Shown here: piece after piece, positions 26,790 through 34,305 of the stretch
How positions within the stretch are numbered: the first letter of the stretch is position 1
Layout of the letters: each line of letters opens with the position of its first letter
NCBI GenBank assembly: GCA_017536105.1
Contig: JAFXRZ010000006.1
Location: forward strand, 186,001 to 250,000
Source of the DNA: Ruminococcus sp.
GTDB lineage: Bacteria > Bacillota_A > Clostridia > Oscillospirales > Ruminococcaceae
Direction of reading: 5' to 3'
DNA: 64,000 nucleotides
Program-made: the position numbers and the translations under genes
Notes under the pieces: model-generated
What the model was told of the DNA's origin: nothing
The model's input: the letters and a program-made list of their open reading frames with translations, nothing else
Database searches by the model: none

Positions 26790-27509
26790 CTACGGAGCTG
26801 TCAGGCAGCTGTCTGGCTGATCATTTTCGCAGCAATCGGTCTCCTCCTGCCTGTGGGCGATGACTTTATTTATGCTCTGCATCTCGAGGTCGAGCTCCTG
26901 TATGGCTTTGGCGCATATTTTCAGCCTGTATCTCAGGTCCTCGGCTACGTCGTTGTCGGATTTGTATTTCAGTCTGTGTTCGAGGCTCGCCCAGAAGTCC
27001 ATGGCTATGGTCCTTATCTGAACCTCGACGGGTATAGGCTTCGGGCCGTCGGAGAGGAAGATGGGCACTTCGATAAGCAGGTGAAGGCTTTGATAACCCG
27101 ACTGCTTTGGAGTTTTTATGTAGTCTCTCCTTCTCAGGAGCTTGACATCGTTCTGCTTGACGAGGAGCTTTTCGACTTCGTAGATATCGTTCAGGTAATT
27201 GCAGATAACTCTTATGCCGGCGATATCTGTGACGTTTTCCTTGATATTCTCAAGGGTAACTTCCAATCCCTTTTCTTTAATCTTTTTGATGATGCTCTTC
27301 ACGGATTTCAAACGGGACTCGATATGATGTATGGGGTTGTAGGAATACTTTGTCTGGAACTCGTCGTCGAGTATCTCCAGCTTTGTTCTGACTTCTTTTA
27401 TCCCGGAATTGTATATCATCATATGGTCGAAAAAGGACTGTATATCTATTTCAAGCGAATTATTGCGCAGCATTTCAAATTCATTGTTTGTACCTATCTG
27501 CTCGTTCAT
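26790..27509 (-). CDS. Small alarmone synthetase, RelQ/YjbM type
   Basis: The protein has 239 residues and only a synthetase domain, so it makes (p)ppGpp from ATP and GDP/GTP but cannot hydrolyse it. RRRDYIKTPKQSGYQSLH (near 125-142) and VEVQIRTIAMDFWASLEH (near 159-176) are the key substrate-binding stretches. A predicted helical tail may drive tetramer formation as in RelQ. The tail end is Cys-rich (CCENDQPDSC). It follows the STAS-like gene by 30 bases in the same unit. The window also encodes the long Rel enzyme. Confidence 0.9.
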   Translation of the reverse strand: MNEQIGTNNEFEMLRNNSLEIDIQSFFDHMMIYNSGIKEVRTKLEILDDEFQTKYSYNPIHHIESRLKSVKSIIKKIKEKGLEVTLENIKENVTDIAGIRVICNYLNDIYEVEKLLVKQNDVKLLRRRDYIKTPKQSGYQSLHLLIEVPIFLSDGPKPIPVEVQIRTIAMDFWASLEHRLKYKSDNDVAEDLRYRLKICAKAIQELDLEMQSINKVIAHRQEETDCCENDQPDSCLTAP

Positions 27510-27539
27510 AACATATCTCCCTTCGATAATCTGACGGAT

Positions 27540-27920
27540 CTAAATCACCCATTCTTTGGCTTTTTCGTAATCCGTCAGGAATTTTATGATACAGCCGCTA
27601 TCCTGTATCTTTTTAAGCTTTTTATGCCAACGCTTATCGACGCCGACAAAAGCGATCTTTCGGATCTTCTTTTTGCTGTCTGTGAGAGCGGATACTATTG
27701 TTTCGGCTATCCTGTCTGTCATCTCTGTTTTATCCAGGTTCACGATCATAGACGATGAGACTGACGGCCTTGAAAACGAAGGCTTATCTCCCAGAAACTT
27801 TTTTATCACTTCATTCTCATAAGCGCCCATGCCGTCCAGATGTTCGCACCAGATCGTTCCGCCGTTATAATTGAGTTCAAATGATCTTTTGTTTATTCCG
27901 GCCTGCTGAATGATATTCAT
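27540..27920 (-). CDS. Small protein, possible STAS/SpoIIAA-like fold
   Basis: The 126 residues show alternating strands and helices. The last half, KIRKIAFVGVDKRWHKKLKK followed by IIKFLTDYEKAKEWVI, resembles the end of SpoIIAA-like STAS proteins, where a GDKRW-type loop and an acidic EEAxxWL helix are typical. This is a fold-level guess from the pattern, not a family match. It is the first gene of a two-gene unit with the alarmone synthetase, from its own extended -10 promoter. A role in membrane or stress signalling is possible; nothing in the sequence proves it. Confidence 0.55.
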   Translation of the reverse strand: MNIIQQAGINKRSFELNYNGGTIWCEHLDGMGAYENEVIKKFLGDKPSFSRPSVSSSMIVNLDKTEMTDRIAETIVSALTDSKKKIRKIAFVGVDKRWHKKLKKIQDSGCIIKFLTDYEKAKEWVI

Positions 27921-27966
27921 TTATCTGTTCTCCGTCTGATCTATACTTTTTCTATAGGCTATTTAT

Positions 27967-27975
27967 ATTATAGCA
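27967..27975 (-). promoter_or_regulatory. Extended -10 promoter of STAS-like/relQ unit
   Basis: TGCTATAAT on the minus strand (27975-27967) is an extended -10; the -35 region is only T-rich. The start site would be near 27960, about 40 bases before the ATG. Confidence 0.6.
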
Positions 27976-28097
27976 CATTATCTAAAAAAATAAAAGATGT
28001 TTTTTGAAAATTATTTATTTTTTCTTATGAAAATCATTCATGGGCGACAAGAAAGCGATCTGTCTATGAAACACAGAGGCTTGACAAGTCGTAAATA

Positions 28098-28127
28098 TTG
28101 ACAAAACAAGCCTTTCGGTGATATAAT
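28098..28127 (+). promoter_or_regulatory. Strong plus-strand promoter without an obvious gene
   Basis: TTGACA (28098-28103), an 18-base spacer and TGATATAAT (28119-28127) combine a consensus -35 with an extended -10. A second TTGACA lies 17 bases upstream at 28081, inside the small palindrome CTTGACAAG. Transcription would start near 28134 and run toward the 3' end of rrf2 as antisense. Confidence 0.7.
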
Positions 28128-28150
28128 TACAAAGTCAAGGAACGCGGAAG

Positions 28151-28240
28151 ATGCGGATGCTGTTTATATTAAACGATCATTCAGAGAAAAAGCCCCGGCA
28201 GATAATAAAGTCTGTCGGGGCTGAGTTTATACTGTTTTAA
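28151..28240 (+). CDS. Possible 29-residue peptide downstream of the strong promoter
   Basis: An ATG at 28151 opens 29 codons beginning MRMLFILNDHSEKK and ending GAEFILF, with AAGGA about nine bases upstream. The frame covers the rrf2 terminator and the rrf2 stop on the other strand. It may be chance; the only support is the promoter and the ribosome-binding site. A non-coding RNA is an equal alternative. Confidence 0.2.
   Translation: MRMLFILNDHSEKKPRQIIKSVGAEFILF
28182..28222 (-). terminator. Terminator of rrf2
   Basis: Twelve-base arms (28222-28211 and 28202-28191, one wobble) with an eight-base loop are followed on the minus strand by TTTTCTCT. On the plus strand no U-run follows at once. 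Confidence 0.85.
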
Positions 28241-28676
28241 GAAGACGTTCCTTATCGACTGCTTCAAGGTCGTTCTGGGAAGCAAGAAGGTCTGCGAAAT
28301 TGTAGGCTTCAAGCTTCTGCCTCACAACGTCCGTGACATCGGCAAAGGCACGCTGATAGCAGCAGATGCCTGACATTGATCTGTTGCAGATGCCGTCGGG
28401 AGAGATACATCTTGAAAAATAATATGTACCCTCGATCGCTTCGATGACCTGACGGAGGTTGATATCCTCGGGCTTTCTTTTCAGGACATATCCGCCCTGA
28501 GTGCCTTTGAAGGATTCGACGATATCGGCCGAGACAAGCTTCCTGAGTATTTTCAGAGCGAAACGCAAGGAGACAAAAGCCTTTTCGGAAATTGTTTTTG
28601 CATCGGCTCTGCCGTCCTCGATACAAAGGACGGATACGATCCTCACTGCGTAATCCGCTTCAAGTGTAAGCTGCAT
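28227..28676 (-). CDS. Rrf2-family regulator with Fe-S type cysteines
   Basis: The 149-residue protein has the Rrf2 winged helix (TLEADYAVRIVSVLC at the start, FKGTQGGYVLKR wing near 56-67). Three cysteines C90, C97 and C105 have nearly the spacing that holds an iron-sulfur cluster in IscR and NsrR; C106 is adjacent. A sensor of Fe-S status, nitric oxide or cysteine is possible; the target is unknown. The gene closes the dgt-dnaG-rpoD run, 14 bases after rpoD, which is unusual company for an Rrf2 gene. Confidence 0.87.
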   Translation of the reverse strand: MQLTLEADYAVRIVSVLCIEDGRADAKTISEKAFVSLRFALKILRKLVSADIVESFKGTQGGYVLKRKPEDINLRQVIEAIEGTYYFSRCISPDGICNRSMSGICCYQRAFADVTDVVRQKLEAYNFADLLASQNDLEAVDKERLLKTV

Positions 28677-28690
28677 ATGATACCTCCAAA

Positions 28691-29791
28691 TTACTCAAGA
28701 TAATCTCTGACCTTATTGCTCCTGTTGGGATGACGAAGCTTGCGGAGTGCCTTAGCTTCGATCTGTCTTATTCTTTCTCTTGTAACGTTGAACTGCTGTC
28801 CTACTTCTTCGAGAGTCCTTGCTCTGCCGTCTTCAAGACCGAATCTGAGCCTGAGGACCTTTTCCTCACGGTCTGTGAGGGTCGAGAGGACCTGATTGAG
28901 CTGCTCCTTGAGCATTACCTGTGAAGCAGCCTCGGCAGGAGCAGGAGCTTCCTCGTCGGGAATGAAGTCGCCGAGGTGGGAATCCTCCTCTTCGCCTATA
29001 GGTGTTTCAAGAGAAACAGGGTCCTGAGCTATCCTCATGATCTCTCTTACTCTTTCAACAGGCATCTCCAGCTTTTCGGCTATCTCGTCGGGAGAAGGAT
29101 CGTGACCGTTCTCGTGGAGAAGCTGGCTGGATATCTTCTTTACTTTTGTTATGGTCTCCACCATATGGACGGGTATTCTTATGGTCCTTGCCTGGTCAGC
29201 GATAGCTCTTGTGATGGCCTGTCTGATCCACCATGTGGCATAGGTCGAGAACTTGAAGCCCTTGGTATAATCGAACTTCTCTACGGCCTTGATGAGACCC
29301 ATATTTCCTTCCTGGATAAGGTCGAGGAAACTCATTCCGCGGCCTACATATCTCTTGGCGATGGAAACAACGAGTCTGAGGTTAGCTTCTGCAAGACGCT
29401 TTCTTGCGGCAGATGCTTCCTTCTCGTTGCTGCCGGACATCTTCTCGGCAAGCTGTATCTCTTCCTCGGAGGTGAGCAGCGGAACACGGCCGATCTCTTT
29501 AAGATAGATCTTTACAGGGTCGGCAAGGGCTTCTTCGGAGGATATGCCCGAATCGCCTTCCTCCTGAGCGATCTCGCTCTCGGGATTGATAAGGTCAAGG
29601 GTATCGTCCAGGACGATATCGTCTATGATCTCGATGTTAAGAGCGCTGCAGCTGTCGTAGAAGCTGTCGATCTGCTCAACGTCAAAATCCAGCTTTTCGA
29701 GAGCATCGGTGATCTCCTTAGCTGTGAGCTTACCGTTCTGCTTTCCTTGTTCGATAAGATTGTCCATTATCTGTTTTTTGTTTTCAGGCAT
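28691..29791 (-). CDS. rpoD: Primary sigma factor RpoD/SigA
   Basis: This is the housekeeping sigma factor. Region 2 has [37 protein letters not shown] in the middle of the protein (read in pieces), and region 4 ends with [16 protein letters not shown] and [20 protein letters not shown] signatures. Its 366 residues match SigA of Firmicutes, without the large non-conserved insert of E. coli RpoD. Region 1.1 appears as the acidic N-terminal part. The gene follows dnaG by 37 bases, the macromolecular-synthesis order. Confidence 0.97.
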   Translation of the reverse strand: MPENKKQIMDNLIEQGKQNGKLTAKEITDALEKLDFDVEQIDSFYDSCSALNIEIIDDIVLDDTLDLINPESEIAQEEGDSGISSEEALADPVKIYLKEIGRVPLLTSEEEIQLAEKMSGSNEKEASAARKRLAEANLRLVVSIAKRYVGRGMSFLDLIQEGNMGLIKAVEKFDYTKGFKFSTYATWWIRQAITRAIADQARTIRIPVHMVETITKVKKISSQLLHENGHDPSPDEIAEKLEMPVERVREIMRIAQDPVSLETPIGEEEDSHLGDFIPDEEAPAPAEAASQVMLKEQLNQVLSTLTDREEKVLRLRFGLEDGRARTLEEVGQQFNVTRERIRQIEAKALRKLRHPNRSNKVRDYLE

Positions 29792-29828
29792 AAGTCATGC
29801 TCCTTTTTTATTTACTCAATCGGCATTT

Positions 29829-31601
29829 TCAGCCGTTTTTCTTTTTCCTAAGCTGTGCTGCGATATTCAGCATCTCTTCATCGGACAGCTCTTTGCTTTC
29901 GTCAGCCTTTTTGTTTCCTGCGTCGAGAAGAAGCTTGATGCACTCTTCCGCGACGTTTCGGTCAACATCGAGCTGCGAACACTCGTTGATGATCGATGTT
30001 ATCCTCCCCACCTCGTCTGCTGAGAATTCGTCGTAGAAGGAAGAAAAAGAGATATCCTCTCCGGCTTTTATTTTTCTCACAAGAGAAGTATATATCCTCT
30101 TGTTCAGCGAGGTGACAAATTTTTCTGCCGGAAGCCTGTCCGAGATGTCGGCGCATTGGTCGGGATTCATATAAAGATAGTATATGAGCTGCTTTTCTGC
30201 GATGTTCTCCCTCGGGAAGATGACGGCTTCGGGGTTCAGAGGATCCCGTCTGTTGGCAAAGTTCAGGACATCCTGTTCTCTTTTTCGCTTAAGATCGTTG
30301 GTCTTTTTGTGTATCATTTCCCTGACCTGCTGCTCGATAGCGCTTTTGGATATTCCCTGCTCGTTGGCAAGCCTTGTGATATAGATGTCTCTTTCCACAG
30401 GGGAATGCAGCTTGATGATTATCTCGCAGGCCTTGCGGATGTAATCGGCCTTACCGGTATCGGTGGAGGTGTTTGATCCGCCTCTGGCATTTGAGAGCTC
30501 AAAAGCTACCGAATCAACAGCTTTATCGAGGACGTGCTCGAATTTTGCTTTTCCGAATTTGTTAATGTATTCGTCGGGGTCCTTTGCGCCCTCCATGATG
30601 GCAACATAGGCTTTAAGATCGGCTTCTCTCAGCAAGTCGATGGCTTTTTTTGCAGCCTTTTGTCCTGCTTCGTCCGAGTCGTAGCATATGATGACTTCCT
30701 TGGCATAGCCGGACATGAGTTTGACCTGCTCGGGCGTCAGTGAAGTTCCGCAGGAAGCGACAGCGTTCTCAAAGCCTGCCTGATTGAGGGATATTACGTC
30801 AAGATTTCCTTCGCAAAGAAGCAGCCTGCCGGTCTTGACGGAAACGTTCTTTGCAAAATTCATGGAGAAGAGATAGCGCTCTTTGGTATATGCAGGTGTC
30901 GCCTTGGAATTGAGGTACTTTCTCTTGTCGTCGTTTGAAAGGGCTCTTCCGCCGAAGCCGACGATATTTCCTCTCAGGTCAAAAAACGGAAACATTGCCC
31001 GATTTACAAAGAAATCAAAAGTATTCCTTGTGTTTTTCTGTGAACGGGAGATAAGGCTCGCTTCTTCAAGCTCTTTTTCGGTGAAGCCTTCCGCCAGCAT
31101 ATGGTCTTTGAGCCTTGACCAGCTGTTGGGAGCAAAGCCCATTCCGTATTTCATTATGGTCTGGGCTGTAAGCCCTCGCTTGGCAAGGTATTCTCTGCAA
31201 GCCTTGCCGTCGGGCGAGCGCAGGCAGTCGTAGAAAAACCTTGCGGCTTTTTTGTTCATCTCGTAGATGCGCTTGCGCTTATCTACAGAGGCGTTATTAT
31301 AGCCGGGATTCTCCGGAACTGTCATTCCGCTCCTGTCAGCAAGGAACCTTACGGCATCCATATAATCGAGGCTGTTATAGCGCATCGTAAAGGTTATAAC
31401 ATCACCGCCGGCACCGCAGCCGAAACAATGGAAGTATTCCCGCTCGGGGTGGACATGGCACGACGGCGTTTTTTCGTTATGGAACGGGCACAGGCAGACG
31501 TAATCTCTTCCCGTCCGTTTAAGGGTGACGTATGTACCCATTACATCGGCGATAGGATTAGCAGCCTTTAGCCTTTCGATAAAATCAGCCGGCAGCGCCA
31601 T
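29829..31601 (-). CDS. dnaG: DNA primase DnaG
   Basis: DnaG makes RNA primers at the replication fork. The CHC2 zinc ligands are C38, H41, C59 and C62. The TOPRIM core has LLLCEGNLDVISL and ICYDSDEAGQKA near 262-310. The C-terminal 140 residues form the helical DnaB-binding part. The length of 590 residues is normal. It lies between dgt and rpoD. The protein starts MALPADFIERLK, as is typical. Confidence 0.96.
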   Translation of the reverse strand: MALPADFIERLKAANPIADVMGTYVTLKRTGRDYVCLCPFHNEKTPSCHVHPEREYFHCFGCGAGGDVITFTMRYNSLDYMDAVRFLADRSGMTVPENPGYNNASVDKRKRIYEMNKKAARFFYDCLRSPDGKACREYLAKRGLTAQTIMKYGMGFAPNSWSRLKDHMLAEGFTEKELEEASLISRSQKNTRNTFDFFVNRAMFPFFDLRGNIVGFGGRALSNDDKRKYLNSKATPAYTKERYLFSMNFAKNVSVKTGRLLLCEGNLDVISLNQAGFENAVASCGTSLTPEQVKLMSGYAKEVIICYDSDEAGQKAAKKAIDLLREADLKAYVAIMEGAKDPDEYINKFGKAKFEHVLDKAVDSVAFELSNARGGSNTSTDTGKADYIRKACEIIIKLHSPVERDIYITRLANEQGISKSAIEQQVREMIHKKTNDLKRKREQDVLNFANRRDPLNPEAVIFPRENIAEKQLIYYLYMNPDQCADISDRLPAEKFVTSLNKRIYTSLVRKIKAGEDISFSSFYDEFSADEVGRITSIINECSQLDVDRNVAEECIKLLLDAGNKKADESKELSDEEMLNIAAQLRKKKNG

Positions 31602-31619
31602 CGGTGACCTCCTTGGATG

Positions 31620-32675
31620 TTATGTGACCTTCCAGGCGGAAGGAATGAAAATATCTGTGAATGTATCTATCGCATATCCGTCGGACATTCCGGAGATGTA
31701 ATCGCAGACTGCTCTTTCAACTCCGTACTGTTCGGCAAGCGAGGCATAGACCTCAGGCATCTTTTCTACGTTTTTGCAGAAATACCTGTAAAGCTCCGCA
31801 AGCATCTCCTGAGCCTTTGTTTCTTCGGATTTACATTTCGGGTTGCGGTAAACGCTGTCGAACATAAAGCGATGGAGCTTGTTATATGCTTCGGCGATGC
31901 CGTCGTGCATCCCGATAGTAGGCTCGCCGTTCTCGACGTATATGCCCTTTTCTATTATCGAGCCCACAAGGGTCGTTATCCTCTCGGATTTGGAGTTGCC
32001 GAGGATATCGGTGATCTCTTTCGGGATATCATTTTCCGTTATGATACCGCCTCTGATCGAATCGTCGATATCATGGTTTATATAAGCGATAACGTCGGCA
32101 AAGCGTACCGTATAGCCTTCAAGTGTCTCGGCTTTCTGATTGGTATGCTTCAGAATGCCGTCTCTGACTTCGTATGTAAGGTTAAGACCCTTGCCGTTGT
32201 TTTCAATAAGCTCAACGACTCTTATACCCTGCTCGTAGTGCTTGAAGCCAGAGGGGCAAAGATCGTTAAGGGCTCTTTCCCCTGCGTGGCCGAAGGGGGT
32301 ATGCCCAAGATCGTGACCCATAGCTATAGCTTCGGTAAGGTCCTCGTTAAGTCGAAGAGCCCTGGCGATAGTCCGTGCTATCTGGCCAACTTCAAGGGTG
32401 TGGGTAAGGCGTGTTCTGTAATGGTCTCCGGTAGGTGATAAAAAGACCTGGGTCTTGTGCTTGAGACGTCTGAATGAATTGGAGTGGATTATCTTGTCTC
32501 TGTCACGCTGAAATTCCGTCCTGTAATCGCAGGGCTCAGCAAAAAGCTCACGGCCTTTGGTCTCGGAAGAAAGGCAGGCGTATTCGCAAAGCATTGAGCG
32601 TTCAAAATCCTCGTATCTTTCTCTGGGTCTCAAATCTATCGCCTCCCTTTCGGCGCAGCATTGCCGCAAAGTCAT
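31620..32675 (-). CDS. dgt: dGTP triphosphohydrolase-like HD enzyme
   Basis: The 351-residue HD-domain protein matches the Dgt-like family that removes triphosphate from dNTPs. The metal ligands are in TRLTHTLEVGQIARTIAR (near 86-103) and MGHDLGHTPFGHAGE (near 118-132), with a later aspartate in FADVIAYINHDID. The initial MTLRQCCAERE resembles the usual family start. No ribosome-binding site is visible before the ATG, and a TATAAT is only eight bases away, so the mRNA could be leaderless. It precedes dnaG by 18 bases. Confidence 0.88.
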   Translation of the reverse strand: MTLRQCCAEREAIDLRPRERYEDFERSMLCEYACLSSETKGRELFAEPCDYRTEFQRDRDKIIHSNSFRRLKHKTQVFLSPTGDHYRTRLTHTLEVGQIARTIARALRLNEDLTEAIAMGHDLGHTPFGHAGERALNDLCPSGFKHYEQGIRVVELIENNGKGLNLTYEVRDGILKHTNQKAETLEGYTVRFADVIAYINHDIDDSIRGGIITENDIPKEITDILGNSKSERITTLVGSIIEKGIYVENGEPTIGMHDGIAEAYNKLHRFMFDSVYRNPKCKSEETKAQEMLAELYRYFCKNVEKMPEVYASLAEQYGVERAVCDYISGMSDGYAIDTFTDIFIPSAWKVT

Positions 32676-32683
32676 TACAATAT

Positions 32684-32689
32684 ATTATA
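32684..32689 (-). promoter_or_regulatory. -10 box very close to dgt start
   Basis: TATAAT on the minus strand ends eight bases before the dgt ATG; the expected start of transcription is about two bases before it. No convincing -35 is present, and no Shine-Dalgarno sequence fits between. Confidence 0.35.
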
Positions 32690-32728
32690 CTGAATGAGTA
32701 TCAAAAAATCCTTTATTTTGACGTATTT

Positions 32729-33364
32729 TTATTCAAAATCCCGCCAGAGAGAAGTTTCCTCCTTTATTTCAACTCTGCCGTTTGAGATGTCAACGATCTT
32801 ATCTCTGAATTTGGCAGTGCTTTGCTGCTTGACGAGCACGGTCAGAGATACGTTATCGGCAAAGTTCTCGGAGCAGAGTTTTGCGCCGAATTCCGGCAGG
32901 ATGTATGATATTTTTCCGTAAACAGGGTAATCGCAGCGAATAGTGAACTCTGAGCACAGACACATATTTTTCCTGACTGCTGCGTCGAGAGCGAGCTTGC
33001 AGGCGTGGGAATAGGCTCTGACAAGCCCTCCGCCGCCGAGTAGGATACCTCCGAAATATCTTGTAACAACGATACAGATATCCGTCATCTCGTTTTTCAA
33101 CAGCACATCAAGGACAGGAACGCCGGCTGTACCCTGGGGTTCGCCGTCGTCGGAATAACGGGAGGTGTTACCGTCTTTAACGATATAAGCGTAAACGTTG
33201 TGCCTTGCTTTGCGGTGCTTGGCTTTAACTGAATTGATGAATCCTATGGCTTCATCGCTTGTCTCGACATGGCATATCTGCCCGATGAACTCGGACTTTT
33301 TCTCGATAAAGCTCGCTTCGGCACTGCCTTCTATGGTTCTGTATTCGTCGTTCAATCTTCTCAC
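32729..33364 (-). CDS. YigZ/IMPACT family protein
   Basis: The 211-residue protein has the IMPACT domain with KSEFIGQICHVETSDEAIGF, HNVYAYIV, SDDGEPQGTAGVPVL (near 70-84) and RYFGGILLGGGGLVRAY (near 103-119), followed by a ferredoxin-like C-terminal domain. YigZ relatives bind nucleic acid or act on translation control, but the bacterial role is not settled. The ATG has GGTGAG upstream. The rpmE terminator lies just before it and separates the two units. Confidence 0.9.
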   Translation of the reverse strand: MRRLNDEYRTIEGSAEASFIEKKSEFIGQICHVETSDEAIGFINSVKAKHRKARHNVYAYIVKDGNTSRYSDDGEPQGTAGVPVLDVLLKNEMTDICIVVTRYFGGILLGGGGLVRAYSHACKLALDAAVRKNMCLCSEFTIRCDYPVYGKISYILPEFGAKLCSENFADNVSLTVLVKQQSTAKFRDKIVDISNGRVEIKEETSLWRDFE

Positions 33365-33383
33365 CGCCCCTGCTGATGTAACA

Positions 33384-33409
33384 AAAAAGAGCGGATAACC
33401 GCTCTTTTT
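33384..33409. terminator. Terminator after rpmE
   Basis: Eleven-base arms AAAAAGAGCGG and CCGCTCTTTTT flank ATAA. The stem is symmetric; it follows the rpmE stop on the minus strand by a few bases. Confidence 0.8.
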
Positions 33410-33412
33410 AAA

Positions 33413-33613
33413 TTACTCAAGATTAAATCTCTTCTTGAATCTGTCAACACGTCCGCCGGTATCAACAAGCTTCTGCTTGCCGGTGAAGAACGGATGGCAC
33501 TTAGAACAGATCTCGACTTTGATATCCTTCTTTGTGGAACGAGTCTTTATCACGTTACCGCAAGCGCAGGTGATCGTGGTCTCCTCATAATTAGGATGGA
33601 TCCCTTCCTTCAT
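33413..33613 (-). CDS. rpmE: Ribosomal protein L31, zinc-binding form
   Basis: Protein bL31 of 66 residues. The zinc ligands are C16, C18, C37 and C40 (CAC and CSKC), so this is the C+ form. [20 protein letters not shown] is the family signature region. It has a strong promoter and a leader of about 95 bases, and a terminator follows at once, so it is a single-gene unit. AAGGAGGT precedes the ATG. Confidence 0.96.
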   Translation of the reverse strand: MKEGIHPNYEETTITCACGNVIKTRSTKKDIKVEICSKCHPFFTGKQKLVDTGGRVDRFKKRFNLE

Positions 33614-33713
33614 TTTAACAGACCTCCTTCCAAACTAAAAATTATGAACTCATAGAAGCCCATCATCCTCAGTTCAGACAGTAGTTCTATGTAGTAATCA
33701 CATTTACTGAAAA
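33614..33713 (-). other. Leader of rpmE mRNA, about 95 bases
   Basis: Between the probable start site near 33707 and the rpmE ATG lies a leader with short complementary stretches (GAACT and AGTTC) followed by ATAATTTTT. Autoregulatory L31 leaders are known in several phyla, but the pairing visible here is weak. Confidence 0.35.
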
Positions 33714-33742
33714 ATTATACCACTATTGTGCGTTTTTGTCAA
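33714..33742 (-). promoter_or_regulatory. Consensus SigA promoter of rpmE
   Basis: TTGACA (33742-33737), a 17-base spacer and TGGTATAAT (extended, -10 at 33719-33714) form one of the best promoters in the window, as expected for a ribosomal protein. Confidence 0.85.
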
Positions 33743-33786
33743 GCCTTGAAACTCAAAGTTCACAAATTAGACATTTTTAGAGCGGA

Positions 33787-34305
33787 TCAAACATTTTTGC
33801 TGCCGATGATAAGTTCTCCCCAGACTTTAACGAGCCTTTCCAGGCTCCAGGCTGCATTCGCCGGACTGCTTGAGGGCAGGCATATTGCTTCCCTGCCAAG
33901 CACAGGCTGCTGATATTTAATATAGTATTCCTCAGCCTTTCGTCCGTTTACGAATATCTTTCCGATCTTCGAGCCGGAGATCAGCTTTTCGAGGTCGTTT
34001 GGGACAACGTCCTTTATGCTGCTGTCGGAAGAGCCGATGATAGTGCATTGGGCGATCACATCCCATGCGGCTATATGATTTCGGAGCAGAAAGGCTCTTC
34101 TCTCCTCTATTGTCATGGGCACGGGCTCATTATACAGCGCTGCTGTTATCTTCCAGAAGCGATTCTGCGGATGGCCGTAGAAATAGCCCATTTCTCTTGA
34201 TCTCACCGACGGAAAGCTGCCGAGAATAAGTATCTCGGAGTTTTCGTCATAGGTCGGAGGTATGGGGTGGGTTATCCTTTGGGGAACAGTTTGCTTTTCT
34301 TTCAT
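33787..34305 (-). CDS. DNA-deoxyinosine glycosylase-like (UDG superfamily)
   Basis: The 172-residue enzyme matches the UDG-superfamily group that removes deaminated bases, often labelled DNA-deoxyinosine glycosylase. ILGSFPSVRSREMGYFYGHPQNRFW (read in parts, near 28-52) contains the active-site loop, and SSSPANA near 145 is the second motif. It overlaps the ligA stop in an ATGA arrangement, so a base-removal enzyme and the nick-sealing ligase are co-translated. The exact base preference cannot be read from sequence. Confidence 0.85.
   Translation of the reverse strand: MKEKQTVPQRITHPIPPTYDENSEILILGSFPSVRSREMGYFYGHPQNRFWKITAALYNEPVPMTIEERRAFLLRNHIAAWDVIAQCTIIGSSDSSIKDVVPNDLEKLISGSKIGKIFVNGRKAEEYYIKYQQPVLGREAICLPSSSPANAAWSLERLVKVWGELIIGSKNV

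Larger units (their letters stand above)
27921..28226. other. 306-base gap between STAS-like gene and rrf2
   Basis: It contains the minus-strand promoter of the STAS-like gene, an AT-rich segment (27980-28030), a plus-strand consensus-like promoter with two TTGACAA repeats, a possible 29-residue reading frame that starts here, and the rrf2 terminator. No clear protein gene is visible. Confidence 0.8.

Noticed and set aside
26790..26830. Terminator at the end of the relQ gene
   Set aside because: Only a five-base stem inside the coding end, ten bases from the T-run; too weak to call.
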